63,954 nt of DNA from Alphaproteobacteria bacterium (GTDB lineage Bacteria > Pseudomonadota > Alphaproteobacteria > Micropepsales > Micropepsaceae), in NCBI GenBank assembly GCA_028871795.1, contig JAGWMG010000016.1, positions 1 through 63,954 on the forward strand. The letters are read 5' to 3'. The notes beneath the pieces were generated by a model. It was given only the letters and a program-made list of their open reading frames with translations, was not told the origin of the DNA and ran no database searches. Position 1 is the stretch's first letter. Every line of letters begins with the position of its first letter. Made by a program: the position numbers and the translations under genes. Of the stretch, positions 17,532 through 26,467 are shown piece after piece.

Positions 17532-18164
17532 ATGAGAAAATTCCTGCCGACGCTTTTGCGAGTCGACATGACGTGGAGTGTGCCGCTGTGCGCCGCGCTG
17601 CTGCTGGTCGCCTTGAACGACAGCCGCGCCGGCACGATGGACTCCGCTTGGCGAAGCTACACCGATGCGAAATACGGTTTCTCGATTTCGTATCCACTCG
17701 GCTGGAAGCTCGATGCCAAGCACGTCTACGACGCCCTCGGCCCAGGCAAAGGGATACCGGGAGTCGCTTTCGTGATTCCGGCTTCTATGGCCAACGGCAC
17801 GAACCTCAGCAGCGATTCCTATATCGCCGTAGAACTTATGCCCGCTGCTCCGGTCTGCGATTTTGGGCGCTTTCTGGATTACACCGACAAATCGTTCGCG
17901 ATGACCGACGCCGGCCGGCGCTATTCTTACGCCGAGGTCGGCGAGGGAGCCGCCGGCAACTACTATGAGCAACGCATCTACGCGCTGACGGACAGCAGAC
18001 CCTGTATCGGCGTGCGCACCTTCATCCACTCCACAAATATCGATAATTACGATCCGGGAACCGTTCGGCAATTCGATCGCAAGGCGTTGCTCGCGCAATT
18101 CGATCGAATCAGGCGGACATTGGTCTTACGGCCGCGCGCTCCTGCTCCGGCAGCGCCGCGATAA
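17532..18164 (+). CDS. Exported protein of unknown function
   Basis: A 210-residue protein beginning MRKFLPTLLRVDMTW with a hydrophobic stretch ending near SRA, probably a signal peptide. The mature part opens with YTDAKYGFSISYPLGWKLD, a pattern found at the start of many small exported lipid- or wall-associated domains (PsbP-like or DUF1795-like), which I cannot assign further. Four cysteines are present. An ATG six codons upstream is an alternative start. The 3' end overlaps the convergent folK by 56 nt, an unusually long overlap. Confidence 0.55.
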   Translation: MRKFLPTLLRVDMTWSVPLCAALLLVALNDSRAGTMDSAWRSYTDAKYGFSISYPLGWKLDAKHVYDALGPGKGIPGVAFVIPASMANGTNLSSDSYIAVELMPAAPVCDFGRFLDYTDKSFAMTDAGRRYSYAEVGEGAAGNYYEQRIYALTDSRPCIGVRTFIHSTNIDNYDPGTVRQFDRKALLAQFDRIRRTLVLRPRAPAPAAPR

Positions 18165-18603
18165 GCTCCGCAATCGAGCGGCCGGTCACGGGATGTCGCC
18201 AATCCGGCGCAACGTCGGCCAGCGGAATCAGAACAAAGGCGCGCGCCGCCATGCGCGGGTGCGGCAGGATCGGAGGTCCCCTCTCCGCCCGGCCGTCGTA
18301 ATCGATCAGATCGAGATCGAGCGTACGCGGAGCATTCTTCTCGCCTCGCGTGCGTCCGTATGATATTTCAACCGTGTGCAGAACGTCCAGTAATGCGGCC
18401 GGCGAACGATCTGTACAAACTTTAATGACGGCGTTTACATAAGGTGGATCCGACGGGTCTGGCCATGCCGGCGTCGCATAGAAATTCGACACGGTCTCGA
18501 CTTTCACGCTGTTTCGAATCAGCGACTGCATCGCAGCCACTAATGTTTGCGCGGGCGTTCCCGCGGTGGAATCCAGGTTAGCGCCGAGTGAAATCACGAT
18601 CAT
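18109..18603 (-). CDS. folK: 2-amino-4-hydroxy-6-hydroxymethyldihydropteridine pyrophosphokinase
   Basis: A 164-residue folate-pathway kinase that transfers pyrophosphate from ATP to hydroxymethyldihydropterin. It starts MIVISLGANL, then YATPAWPDPSDPPYVNAVI and the signature RTLDLDLIDYDG with the Mg-binding aspartates, ending in HPRMAARAFVLIPLADVAP. The frame stays open upstream but homology begins at the ATG at 18601-18603. It stands alone, divergent from the NYN-domain gene, and shares 56 nt with the convergent exported-protein gene. Confidence 0.93.
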   Translation of the reverse strand: MIVISLGANLDSTAGTPAQTLVAAMQSLIRNSVKVETVSNFYATPAWPDPSDPPYVNAVIKVCTDRSPAALLDVLHTVEISYGRTRGEKNAPRTLDLDLIDYDGRAERGPPILPHPRMAARAFVLIPLADVAPDWRHPVTGRSIAELIAALPEQERAAVRPMSA

Positions 18604-18705
18604 TGGATCGATACCGTCTTGCACATACACCCAAAACAGGTAGAACCTTGCATGGGCCTCGGGGGGAAATTGCCCGGAGGGTCGTACTTTTTTATGGAGG
18701 TTATT

Positions 18706-19278
18706 ATGCTTTTCTATCCTCAGGAAAAACTCGCACTCTTCATCGACGGCGCGAATTTGTACGGCGCGGCCAAAGGCCTTCAATTCGACATCGATTACAA
18801 GCGGCTGCTCGAACTCTTCGCGCGCAAGGGCGTTCTGGTACGCGCCTTCTACTATACCGCCGTGGCGGAGGATCAGGAATTCTCTCCGTTGCGGCCGTTG
18901 GTCGACTGGCTTGACTACAACGGCTTTGCGGTCGTCACCAAACCGCTCAAGGAATTCACCGATTCCCAAGGTCGGCGCCGCGTGAAAGGCAATATGGACA
19001 TCGAACTCGCCATCGACGTCATGGAGATGGCCGACCAAGTAGACCATATCGTCATCTTCTCTGGCGACGGCGACTTCCGCCGTTTGGTGGAAGCGGCTCA
19101 ACGCAAGGGGCGGCGCGTCAGCGTAGTGTCGACGATCCGTACGCAACCGCCCATGGTCTCCGACGATCTACGCCGGCAAGCCGACAATTTCATCGAGCTG
19201 GACGAGCTGAAGCCGACGATCATGCGCGAAGGCGTTTCGCCGCGCGTCGCCGCCCAGCAGGAGCAGGCGGCACAGTAG
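18706..19278 (+). CDS. NYN domain protein (LabA/DUF88 family)
   Basis: A 190-residue PIN-like NYN-domain protein, a putative single-metal ribonuclease. The acidic active-site residues are visible: LALFIDGANLYG near the start, GNMDIELAIDVMEMA in the middle and IFSGDGDFRRLV. Family members are thought to cleave RNA, but the substrate is unknown. A GGAGG sequence 5-9 nt before the ATG at 18706 decides the start over an in-frame ATG 12 nt upstream. Divergent from folK with about 100 nt between. Confidence 0.88.
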   Translation: MLFYPQEKLALFIDGANLYGAAKGLQFDIDYKRLLELFARKGVLVRAFYYTAVAEDQEFSPLRPLVDWLDYNGFAVVTKPLKEFTDSQGRRRVKGNMDIELAIDVMEMADQVDHIVIFSGDGDFRRLVEAAQRKGRRVSVVSTIRTQPPMVSDDLRRQADNFIELDELKPTIMREGVSPRVAAQQEQAAQ

Positions 19279-19332
19279 GCCGCGGCTCGAACGTGCAGCG
19301 CGATGCGGCAGAGTTTGCCGTATAACGGGATT

Positions 19333-19971
19333 ATGATTCTCGAACCGCCGCACGATTGCGCGCTTTGCACGCGTCTAGCGCAGTTCCGCGCAACGAACGC
19401 GGAATCGTATCCAGAGTTTTTCAACGCGCCGGTGCCGATCTTCGGCGCGTCCGACGCGCGCCTGCTGATCGTGGGCCTGGCGCCGGGCCTCAAAGGCGCC
19501 AACCGTACGGGGCGTCCTTTCACCGGGGACTGGGCTGGCGATCTGCTGTTCGCGACGCTCTTGAAGCACGGGCTCGCGCGCGGCACCTATGACGAGCGCG
19601 CCGACGACGGCTTGACGCTCGTGGAATGCGCCATCACCAACGCGGTGCGTTGCGTGCCGCCGGAAAACAAACCGACCCCCGCCGAGATCAGAACCTGCCG
19701 CAGGTTTCTCGCCGCGCAGATTTCGGCGATGGCGCATCTGCGGACGATCCTGGCGCTGGGCAGGATCGCGCACGACAGCGTCTGCGACGCCCTGGGCGCG
19801 AAAAAATCGGCGTGTCCCTTCAAGCACGGAGGCGTGCACAAGCTGGATCGCGTGACGTTGGTGTCCAGCTATCACTGCTCGCGCTACAACACCAACACGG
19901 GCGTCCTGACGGAAGCGATGTTCGATGCGGTTGTCAGGCAGGCAAAGCTGGCGGCGATGCCTTCCTTATGA
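19333..19971 (+). CDS. Uracil-DNA glycosylase, family 5 (UdgB) type
   Basis: A 212-residue iron-sulfur uracil-DNA glycosylase for base excision repair. The predicted [4Fe-4S] cysteines are C9 and C12 (HDCALCTRL), one in NAVRCVPPENKPTPAE and one in RTCRRFL. Active-site motifs are VGLAPGLKGANRTGRPFTGD and SYHCSRYNTNTGVLT, of which the first has GLAPG plus an alanine-type motif A without a catalytic Asp/Asn in the usual place, as in family 5, and the second is the motif B loop. The ATG at 19333 is used; one 10 codons upstream is also possible. Stands alone between the NYN gene and a convergent AhpD-like gene. Confidence 0.85.
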   Translation: MILEPPHDCALCTRLAQFRATNAESYPEFFNAPVPIFGASDARLLIVGLAPGLKGANRTGRPFTGDWAGDLLFATLLKHGLARGTYDERADDGLTLVECAITNAVRCVPPENKPTPAEIRTCRRFLAAQISAMAHLRTILALGRIAHDSVCDALGAKKSACPFKHGGVHKLDRVTLVSSYHCSRYNTNTGVLTEAMFDAVVRQAKLAAMPSL

Positions 19972-19978
19972 TTTGTCC

Positions 19979-20338
19979 TTATGCTCCGCCCGCATTCTTT
20001 GCCGCATATTGGTCGTAGGCTTCCACCGCCTGCGCCGCATACATCACGCTCGGGCCCGCGCCCATGTAGATCGCCATACCGACGGTCTCCATCACCTCGT
20101 CGCGGGTCGCGCCATGTTTGCGCGCGGATTCGACGTGGAAGGCGATGCAGGGGTCGCAGCGGACGGCGACCGCAATGCCGAGCGCGATCAGTTCCTTCGT
20201 CTTCGTGTCGAGCGCTTTGGGCTGCGTCGCGGCCTGCGCCAGCGCCGAAAATCCCTTCATCGTGTCGGGCGCACCGAGGCGCAACTGTTTGACCAAGCTG
20301 GTCAGTTCCGCCGCGATATGCGGCCAATCTTTGTACAT
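19979..20338 (-). CDS. Carboxymuconolactone decarboxylase / AhpD-like protein
   Basis: A 119-residue all-helical protein of the CMD superfamily. The redox motif RCDPCIAFH (CxxC followed by H three residues on) is present with the downstream GATRDEVMETVGMAIYMG helix typical of AhpD-like members. It probably has disulfide reductase or peroxidase-linked activity; the muconate-pathway decarboxylase role is less likely because no such pathway genes are near. It follows smpB and dapA in the same direction with a 31-nt gap. Confidence 0.85.
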   Translation of the reverse strand: MYKDWPHIAAELTSLVKQLRLGAPDTMKGFSALAQAATQPKALDTKTKELIALGIAVAVRCDPCIAFHVESARKHGATRDEVMETVGMAIYMGAGPSVMYAAQAVEAYDQYAAKNAGGA

Positions 20339-20369
20339 CGTCGTTACTCCTTGTTCGTTGTTTCGGATA

Positions 20370-20843
20370 TTACCCTTTGTCCCGCATCAGGCGCGCCTTG
20401 TCGCGGGCCCAGTCGCGTTTCTTCTCGGTCTCGCGCTTGTCGTGGGTCTTCTTGCCCTTGGCGATACCGAGTTCCAGCTTGGCGATGCCTTTGGGCGTGA
20501 AATAGAGCTTGAGCGGGATCAGCGTCATGCCTTCGCGCTGGATGGCGATGGAGAGCTTCGCCGCCTCGCGCTTGTGGACCAGCAGCTTGCGCACGCGCCG
20601 CGGCTCGTGACCGAAGCGCGCCGCCTTGTTGTATTCCGGGATGTAGGCGTTGACCAAAAAAATCTCGCCGTCCTTGGCCTGGGCGTAGGATTCTCCGATG
20701 GTCGCCTTGCCGGCGCGCAGCGATTTGACCTCGGAGCCCATCAGCGCGATGCCCGCCTCCAGCGAGGATTCGATGTAATAGGAGAAGCGTGCCTTGCGGT
20801 TGTCGGCGACGATCTTGCGGTCGTCGTCTTTTTTCTTCGCCAT
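20370..20843 (-). CDS. smpB: SsrA-binding protein SmpB
   Basis: A 157-residue protein that binds tmRNA and rescues stalled ribosomes. Conserved blocks are [47 protein letters not shown], and [12 protein letters not shown], with a basic C-terminal tail that folds in the mRNA channel ([16 protein letters not shown]). The stop of dapA lies 1 nt before its ATG, so it is cotranscribed with dapA. Confidence 0.97.
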   Translation of the reverse strand: MAKKKDDDRKIVADNRKARFSYYIESSLEAGIALMGSEVKSLRAGKATIGESYAQAKDGEIFLVNAYIPEYNKAARFGHEPRRVRKLLVHKREAAKLSIAIQREGMTLIPLKLYFTPKGIAKLELGIAKGKKTHDKRETEKKRDWARDKARLMRDKG

Positions 20844-20844
20844 G

Positions 20845-21741
20845 TCAGGCTTTCGTAACCCCGGCCGCTTCCATTGCGGCGCGCACGGTGGCGCGCGCCC
20901 TCTCGGTTGCGGCGACCAGCGGCAGGCGCACTTCGTCGGTGCACAGACCGAGCTGCGATACGGCGTATTTCACCGGCGCGGGGCTGGGCTCGCAGAACAA
21001 GGCGTCGTGCAGCGGCATCAGGCGCGCCTGGAGCGCCAACGCAGTCGAATAGTCTTGCTTGTGGCAAGCATTCTGGAAATCGGCGCAGAGCTTCGGCGCG
21101 ACGTTGGCCGTCACCGAGATGCAGCCTTGCCCACCCTGCACCATGTACGCCAGCGCCGTGCCGTCCTCGCCGGAGAGTTGAATCCAGTTCTTGCCGCACG
21201 CCGCGCGCTCGCGTAGCGGCCGCGCCAGATTGGCGGTGGCGTCTTTGACGCCGACGATGTTCGGAATTTTGGACAGCCGTCCCATCGTCTCGACCGAAAC
21301 CTCCACGATCGTACGACCCGGGACGATATAGACGATAATCGGGATGTCGACCGCCTCGGCGATGGCGGCGTAGTGGCGGTACATCCCTTCCTGCGACGGC
21401 TTGTTGTAGTAGCCCGTGACCGAGAGAACCGCGTCGGCACCGACCTCCTTGGCATGGCGGGTGAGCGCGATGGCCTCCACGGTCGAATTGGATCCCGCAC
21501 CGGCGATCACGGGCACGCGGCCCGCCGCCTCGGCCACGCAGATCTCGACCACGCGCATGTGTTCTTCATGGCTGAGCGTCGGCGACTCGCCGGTCGTGCC
21601 GCAGGGCACCAGTCCGTGACTGCCTTGCGCGATGTGCCAGGAAACCAGCCGGCGGAACGCCACTTCATCCACACCGCCGCCCTTCATGGGCGTGATGAGG
21701 GCTGGAAAGGAGCCGTTGAAATCGTCGGGCGCGAAAGACAT
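20845..21741 (-). CDS. dapA: 4-hydroxy-tetrahydrodipicolinate synthase
   Basis: A 298-residue TIM-barrel lyase that condenses pyruvate with aspartate semialdehyde in lysine and diaminopimelate synthesis. GTTGESPTL carries the conserved threonines, [15 protein letters not shown] the interface tyrosine, and GVKDATANL the Schiff-base lysine. The catalytic Tyr strand reads VYIVPGRT: the Tyr is present, but the Asn that normally follows it (YNVP) is Ile. I start at the ATG at 21739-21741 ([12 protein letters not shown]); the frame is open for 22 more codons. Operon with smpB. Identity as DapA is likely, but a related aldolase or N-acetylneuraminate lyase-type enzyme cannot be wholly excluded. Confidence 0.93.
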   Translation of the reverse strand: MSFAPDDFNGSFPALITPMKGGGVDEVAFRRLVSWHIAQGSHGLVPCGTTGESPTLSHEEHMRVVEICVAEAAGRVPVIAGAGSNSTVEAIALTRHAKEVGADAVLSVTGYYNKPSQEGMYRHYAAIAEAVDIPIIVYIVPGRTIVEVSVETMGRLSKIPNIVGVKDATANLARPLRERAACGKNWIQLSGEDGTALAYMVQGGQGCISVTANVAPKLCADFQNACHKQDYSTALALQARLMPLHDALFCEPSPAPVKYAVSQLGLCTDEVRLPLVAATERARATVRAAMEAAGVTKA

Positions 21742-21894
21742 GGTCGATACTCGTTGGATTTCGGCCAAAATACAGGCCACAGCGGTCAGAGCAAGTCGCG
21801 GGCACACAATTCCAGTTTGTCTGGCGCGGGCGGTGCGGCACCGCTATTGTGATTTGGTTTCGCCGATTGCTGCGAGCGCGAGCCCGTGAGTCTA

Positions 21895-24093
21895 ATGTCC
21901 GATCGCCACCTCCCATTGCTGGTGACCGCCGTCCTATTGGCGGCGACTGCGGCTCAGGCGCAGGGCAACTTGCCCGAGGGTCTGCAACGGCAGGGCGGCG
22001 TCATTATGATGCAGCCGATTCCCGATTCCGATCAGCCGAGCGACGCTCAGCCCGCCGGTCCGATCGAGCATCAGGAAGGCGCCAGTCATGTGCTCAGCGC
22101 CGCCGACCACGACCTTTATGCCAAGGCGTTCGAAGCCGCCGACCGCGGCGACTGGCCGGCCGCGCGCGGCTTGGCGGGCCAGGGCCACGACGCGATGGCG
22201 ACCAGGCTGGTCCAGTGGCGTTACCTGCTCGACAAGAACAGCGGAGCGTCGTTCGCCGACATCGACGCTTTCCTGAAGGCCAATCCGAGCTGGCCGCTGC
22301 GCACAACCTTGGTGGTGCGAGCCGAAGAAGCCCTCGATCCGGCGACCCCGCCGGCGGCCGTCATCGCCTGGTTCGCAGATCGCAATCCCCTCAGCGCGCT
22401 GGGGAAGATCCGCCTCGGCGACGCGATGATCGCAGCCGGTAAGCCCGCGGCCGGGCGCACGCTCGTGCGCGAGGGCTGGGCGGAAGGCAGCTTCCAGCCG
22501 GATCAGGAACTCGCCATCGTGCAGAAGGACGGTGCTTATTTCACGCCGGAAACCGACCGTCTGCGGCTGGACTATCTTCTGTGGCACGGCGACGTCGCCG
22601 GAGCGCGGCGCCAGATGGCCCGCGTCGACGACACGACCCAGCGGCTGGCCGCCGCGCGCATCGCGCTTAGCACGAACCCGCAAAACGCGAAAAAAATCGT
22701 GTCCGAGCTGTCCGCCGATCTTGTGTCCAGCCCGGCGCTTCTTTTCGACCGGGCCCGCGCCGCGCGGCTTACCGGCGACAACGACCGGGCGGAAGAGCTG
22801 ATGTTGAGCGCGCCGCTCAAGACGCTTTCGGCGCTCCATCCGGAGCGCATTTGGGCGGAAGTCAGCATCGAAGTACGGCAAGCCTTGCAGGATGGCCGCA
22901 GCCGGACCGCCTACGAGCTGGCATCCGGCATGAATTTTTCCTCCGGCCTTCAGTTTTCCGACTCGCAGTTCCTGGCCGGCTGGATCGCGCTGCGTTTCCT
23001 CAAGGACCCTCGGACGGCGCTGGCCCATTTCAAGAAGCTGGAAGACGGAGTAACGCGCCCCATCAGTGTGGCGCGGGCACGCTATTGGCAGGGACGCGCC
23101 TACGAAGCGCTCGGCGACACTACTTCCGCTTGGCAACAGTACCGCGGTGCGTGCAAGGAGCCAGAGACATTCTATGGTCAGCTCGCGCTTACCCGCATCG
23201 ACGCACAACCCATGATGCACGTGCGTGACATGGCAGCCGACGATCCGCCACAGGCCGCCTTCGAGAAAGACGACTTGGTCCGCGCCATGCGCGTCCTGGC
23301 CGATCTCGGTGCGCAGAATTATCTACGGGACTTCGCGCTGCGCTATCAGGAGCTTCATCCCGGCGCCGGATACGTGAAGCAGCTCGCCCAGGCGTTGACC
23401 GACATGGGCTTCCGCGACGTCGCGCTGAGGATCGCGAAAGTCGCCGGCTACGACGACATCGTGCTCCCGCGGTATTCCTATCCGGTGATTTCCATTCCGC
23501 CCTACCGCGGCCCGGACAGGGCGCCCGAACCGGCGCTGGTGCTGGGCCTCATTCGCCAGGAAACGGAATTCGATTCCGCATCGATCAGCAGTGCCGGGGC
23601 GCGAGGCTTGATGCAGATCATGCCCTCCACGGCGAGGCACACGGCGCGGATTGCCGACCTGCCTTACCGTCCGAACGATTTGATCGGCAATCAGACTTAC
23701 AACATGCAGCTCGGCATGGCGGAATTCGCCGGCGATCTCAACGATTGGAATGGTTCGCTAATCCTGGCCACCGTCGCATACAATGCTGGGCCGACCAATG
23801 CGAAGAGGTGGATCGCGGCGTACGGCGATGCGCGCAGCCCAAACGTGGACCCCGTCGACTGGATCGAGGAGATCCCATTCGGTGAAACCAGGAACTACGT
23901 CCAGCGCGTGATCGAAAACCTGCAGATTTACCGCAATCGGCTCGCCGGGCACGATCTGCCCTTGCGCGTCCTGGCCGATCTTTACGGCCCGAACCAGCCG
24001 CCGGCCAAAGTGCTGGTCCATGCCCCGCCGCAGGCCGCGCCAGTGCCCGTTCCGACGCCTAAACCGGGCGAAAAGACCTCAACGGCCAATTAG
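21895..24093 (+). CDS. Soluble lytic murein transglycosylase (Slt70-like)
   Basis: A periplasmic enzyme of about 732 residues that cleaves peptidoglycan glycan strands to 1,6-anhydro ends. A signal peptide (LPLLVTAVLLAATAAQAQ) is followed by a long superhelical region with TPR-like repeats and then a C-terminal lysozyme-like domain. The catalytic Glu lies in LIRQETEFDS, with the GARGLMQIMPSTA and LGMAEFAGDLN motifs after it. An in-frame GTG at 21886 would add three residues. The 3' end overlaps the convergent Sel1 gene by 4 nt. Divergent from dapA. Confidence 0.92.
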   Translation: MSDRHLPLLVTAVLLAATAAQAQGNLPEGLQRQGGVIMMQPIPDSDQPSDAQPAGPIEHQEGASHVLSAADHDLYAKAFEAADRGDWPAARGLAGQGHDAMATRLVQWRYLLDKNSGASFADIDAFLKANPSWPLRTTLVVRAEEALDPATPPAAVIAWFADRNPLSALGKIRLGDAMIAAGKPAAGRTLVREGWAEGSFQPDQELAIVQKDGAYFTPETDRLRLDYLLWHGDVAGARRQMARVDDTTQRLAAARIALSTNPQNAKKIVSELSADLVSSPALLFDRARAARLTGDNDRAEELMLSAPLKTLSALHPERIWAEVSIEVRQALQDGRSRTAYELASGMNFSSGLQFSDSQFLAGWIALRFLKDPRTALAHFKKLEDGVTRPISVARARYWQGRAYEALGDTTSAWQQYRGACKEPETFYGQLALTRIDAQPMMHVRDMAADDPPQAAFEKDDLVRAMRVLADLGAQNYLRDFALRYQELHPGAGYVKQLAQALTDMGFRDVALRIAKVAGYDDIVLPRYSYPVISIPPYRGPDRAPEPALVLGLIRQETEFDSASISSAGARGLMQIMPSTARHTARIADLPYRPNDLIGNQTYNMQLGMAEFAGDLNDWNGSLILATVAYNAGPTNAKRWIAAYGDARSPNVDPVDWIEEIPFGETRNYVQRVIENLQIYRNRLAGHDLPLRVLADLYGPNQPPAKVLVHAPPQAAPVPVPTPKPGEKTSTAN

Positions 24094-24362
24094 TGGAATA
24101 TTGAGAGCCATTCCCGCGCCAGACGCTGCGCCTCGGCGATTTGCGAAGGCACCATCTCGCGGGAAATCTGCGCGCGCCAGCTCTTGGCTTCTTCAATGCC
24201 CCTGAGCGCCGCCAGATTGAACCATTTGTGCGCCGCGACGTAATCGACGCCGACGCCTTGCCCCGTGGAATACGCCAACCCCAAATTATACAGAGCGTCC
24301 GCACGCCCCTGTTTCGCGGCGCTTTCGTACTGCGCCAGCGCGTCGATATCCATGCACGCCAT
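24090..24362 (-). CDS. Small Sel1-like repeat protein
   Basis: A protein of about 90 residues with one to two Sel1-like repeats, the clearest being GRADALYNLGLAYSTGQG followed by DYVAAHKWFNLAALRG. Sel1 repeats are helix pairs that mediate protein binding. No signal peptide is evident, so it is probably cytoplasmic. The ATG at 24362 (MACMDIDALAQY) is chosen over an upstream ATG at 24404; GGAGAG precedes it by 11 nt. Converges on the lytic transglycosylase gene. Confidence 0.65.
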   Translation of the reverse strand: MACMDIDALAQYESAAKQGRADALYNLGLAYSTGQGVGVDYVAAHKWFNLAALRGIEEAKSWRAQISREMVPSQIAEAQRLAREWLSIFH

Positions 24363-24670
24363 CGCCCCAACTCTCCGTGTGCAGCCCCAATGCGCCCGGA
24401 TCAAATCCAGGCGTGGCCGATGGTGTGCGGGAACAAGCTAAGGCGCGGTTAACACGCCTAAACCTTGGTATTCAGGTTTTGTTAATGGGGCGAACGGCAA
24501 GGAGGCGGTTGCCCCCAGAAACGGGCTGGCCGCGATCCCCAAGCGACGCCGTAGCGTCAATGCCCGGGAACCGCGGCCTTTGCCTTCGCCATCGGTTACT
24601 CCTAATCGCCTAAGCGGGAGCGACCGTGAAGTCCGCGCGCGCCGAAGCGGCGCGGCCGAAAATCGAAAGC
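24363..24670. other. Intergenic stretch between Sel1 and lysine-rich genes
   Basis: No gene recognised. It contains a CGCG-rich inverted repeat near 24636-24656 that may end the lysine-rich transcript, and an incomplete CtrA-like half site (GGTTAACACG near 24447) without its partner. Confidence 0.5.
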
Positions 24671-24751
24671 CTATTTCTTCGCTTTCTTCTTCGACTTCTT
24701 CACCTTCTTCTTGGCGACCTTCTTCGTCTTCTTCTTTGCAACTTTTGGCAT
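24671..24751 (-). CDS. Lysine-rich 26-residue protein
   Basis: A small minus-strand gene of 27 codons reading MPKVAKKKTKKVAKKK and ending in KKAKK before a TAG stop. Sixteen of its 26 residues are lysine and no acidic residues occur. A ribosome site AAGAGGAG precedes the ATG by about 9-10 nt. Small lysine-rich proteins like this are annotated in other Alphaproteobacteria and may bind nucleic acid, in the manner of histone H1-like tails; this is inference. A GC-rich hairpin (GCGCGCC / GGCGCGG) lies downstream around 24636-24656. It stands alone in a 630-nt stretch with no other gene between the Sel1 gene and gatB. Confidence 0.7.
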   Translation of the reverse strand: MPKVAKKKTKKVAKKKVKKSKKKAKK

Positions 24752-24991
24752 GAGTAGAGACTCCTCTTACGTTCGTCCGGGTCGGGCGACTCACGTTGCC
24801 CCCCAAAACGCGAATAATATGAGTAGGTTGCGCAATAGATTGCAATACTGGCCTATTCCCCGCGAAACGCCCCCTTTGCACTTATATCATAAAACATCGA
24901 TTTTTACTGCATTAATCGGACTTCGTCTGTTTACTGACGAATTTTGCCAAAAATCGGACTTTCCAGGGACGATTGCTTGCAAATGCGCGAA

Positions 24992-26467
24992 TCACCCGCC
25001 TTCGGGCAAACCGAGTCGCGCCTTCAAGATCGCATTCACGGCCGACGGGTTCGCTTTCCCGCCCGTCGATTTCATCACCTGACCGACGAACCAGCCGACG
25101 AGTTGCGGCTTCGCCTTTGCCGCTTCGACCTTGTCGGGATTCGCCACGATGACGGCGTCGACCGCCTTTTCGATAGCGTCCGTATCCGTCACCTGCTTGA
25201 GGCCACGTTCTTCCACGATGGCTCGCGGGTCGCCGCCGTCACTCCAGACAACGTCCAGAACGTCCTTGGCAATCTTTCCAGAGATGACGTCAGCGGAAAC
25301 CATCTGGACGATTGCGCTGTTGGCGGCAGCCGGGACGGGCCCGTCCGCGATGGACAGCCCCGCCTTGTTGAGGCGTCCGAAATATTCGTTGTTCAGCCAA
25401 TTCGCCGCCGCCTTGGCATCCGCACCTGCCGCCAGCATTGCCTCGAAATAGTCCGCGGTTTCCCTTTCGGCGACGAGAACCGTCGCGTCGTATGCCGATA
25501 GGCCCATTTGCATGAACCGCACCCGCTTCTCGTCCGGCAATTCCGGCAGCGAAGCGGCGATCTCGTCCACCAAAGCCTGGTCCAGCACCAGCGGCAGCAG
25601 ATCGGGATCAGGGAAATAGCGGTAATCGTGCGCTTCCTCCTTGGAGCGCATCGAGCGGGTCTCGCCCGCCCTGGAATCGAACAGGCGCGTTTCCTGTTTG
25701 ATGGTTCCACCTGCTTCCAGCACGTCGATCTGCCGGCGCGCCTCGAATTCGATGGCCTGGGCGATGAAGCGCATGGAATTGACGTTCTTGATCTCGCAGC
25801 GCGTGCCCAGTCCGGCACCCGGCTTACGCACGGACACGTTGACGTCGGCGCGCATGGAACCCTCGTCCATGTTGCCGTCGCAGGTGCCCAGATAGCGCAC
25901 GATGGCGCGCAACTTCTTGAGGAACGCGGCCGCCTCTTCGCTCGAGCGCATGTCGGGCCTGGAGACGATTTCCATCAACGCCACGCCGGAGCGGTTAAGA
26001 TCGACAAAGGAATGGTCGGGATGCTGATCGTGCAGGCTCTTGCCCGCGTCCTGCTCCATGTGCAGCCGCTCGATGCCGACACGGACGGTCTCCCCGCCGG
26101 CCAGATCGATGAACACCTCGCCCTCGCCGACGATGGGATTCTTGTATTGTGAAATCTGGTAGCCGGCCGGCAGGTCCGGATAGAAATAGTTTTTCCTGTC
26201 GAACACCGAAGTGAGGTTGATCTTGGCCTTCAGACCGAGCCCGGTGCGCACCGCCTGCTCGACGCACTTCTTGTTGATGACCGGAAGCATGCCGGGCATG
26301 GCGGCGTCGACGAAGCTCACCTGCGAGTTCGGATCGGCGCCGAATTCGGTCGCCGCGCCGGAAAACAGCTTGGCCGCCGACAGAATCTGGCAATGGACTT
26401 CCAACCCGACGACGATCTCCCACGGACCGGTGGACCCCTGAATGTACTTGGAGCGGGTCGCGCTCAT
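24992..26467 (-). CDS. gatB: Aspartyl/glutamyl-tRNA(Asn/Gln) amidotransferase subunit B
   Basis: A 491-residue subunit of GatCAB, which converts Glu-tRNA-Gln (and Asp-tRNA-Asn) to the amide form. Conserved blocks: [55 protein letters not shown] and KNVNSMRFI, with the C-terminal YqeY-like helical domain ending [12 protein letters not shown]. The frame is open well upstream inside gatA, but the ATG at 26465-26467 overlaps the gatA stop by 4 nt and matches the family start. Last gene of gatC-gatA-gatB. Confidence 0.97.
   Translation of the reverse strand: MSATRSKYIQGSTGPWEIVVGLEVHCQILSAAKLFSGAATEFGADPNSQVSFVDAAMPGMLPVINKKCVEQAVRTGLGLKAKINLTSVFDRKNYFYPDLPAGYQISQYKNPIVGEGEVFIDLAGGETVRVGIERLHMEQDAGKSLHDQHPDHSFVDLNRSGVALMEIVSRPDMRSSEEAAAFLKKLRAIVRYLGTCDGNMDEGSMRADVNVSVRKPGAGLGTRCEIKNVNSMRFIAQAIEFEARRQIDVLEAGGTIKQETRLFDSRAGETRSMRSKEEAHDYRYFPDPDLLPLVLDQALVDEIAASLPELPDEKRVRFMQMGLSAYDATVLVAERETADYFEAMLAAGADAKAAANWLNNEYFGRLNKAGLSIADGPVPAAANSAIVQMVSADVISGKIAKDVLDVVWSDGGDPRAIVEERGLKQVTDTDAIEKAVDAVIVANPDKVEAAKAKPQLVGWFVGQVMKSTGGKANPSAVNAILKARLGLPEGG

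Noticed and set aside
24440..24470. CtrA binding site upstream of the lysine-rich gene
   Set aside because: GGTTAACACG provides only one half site; the second TTAA is not at the right distance.
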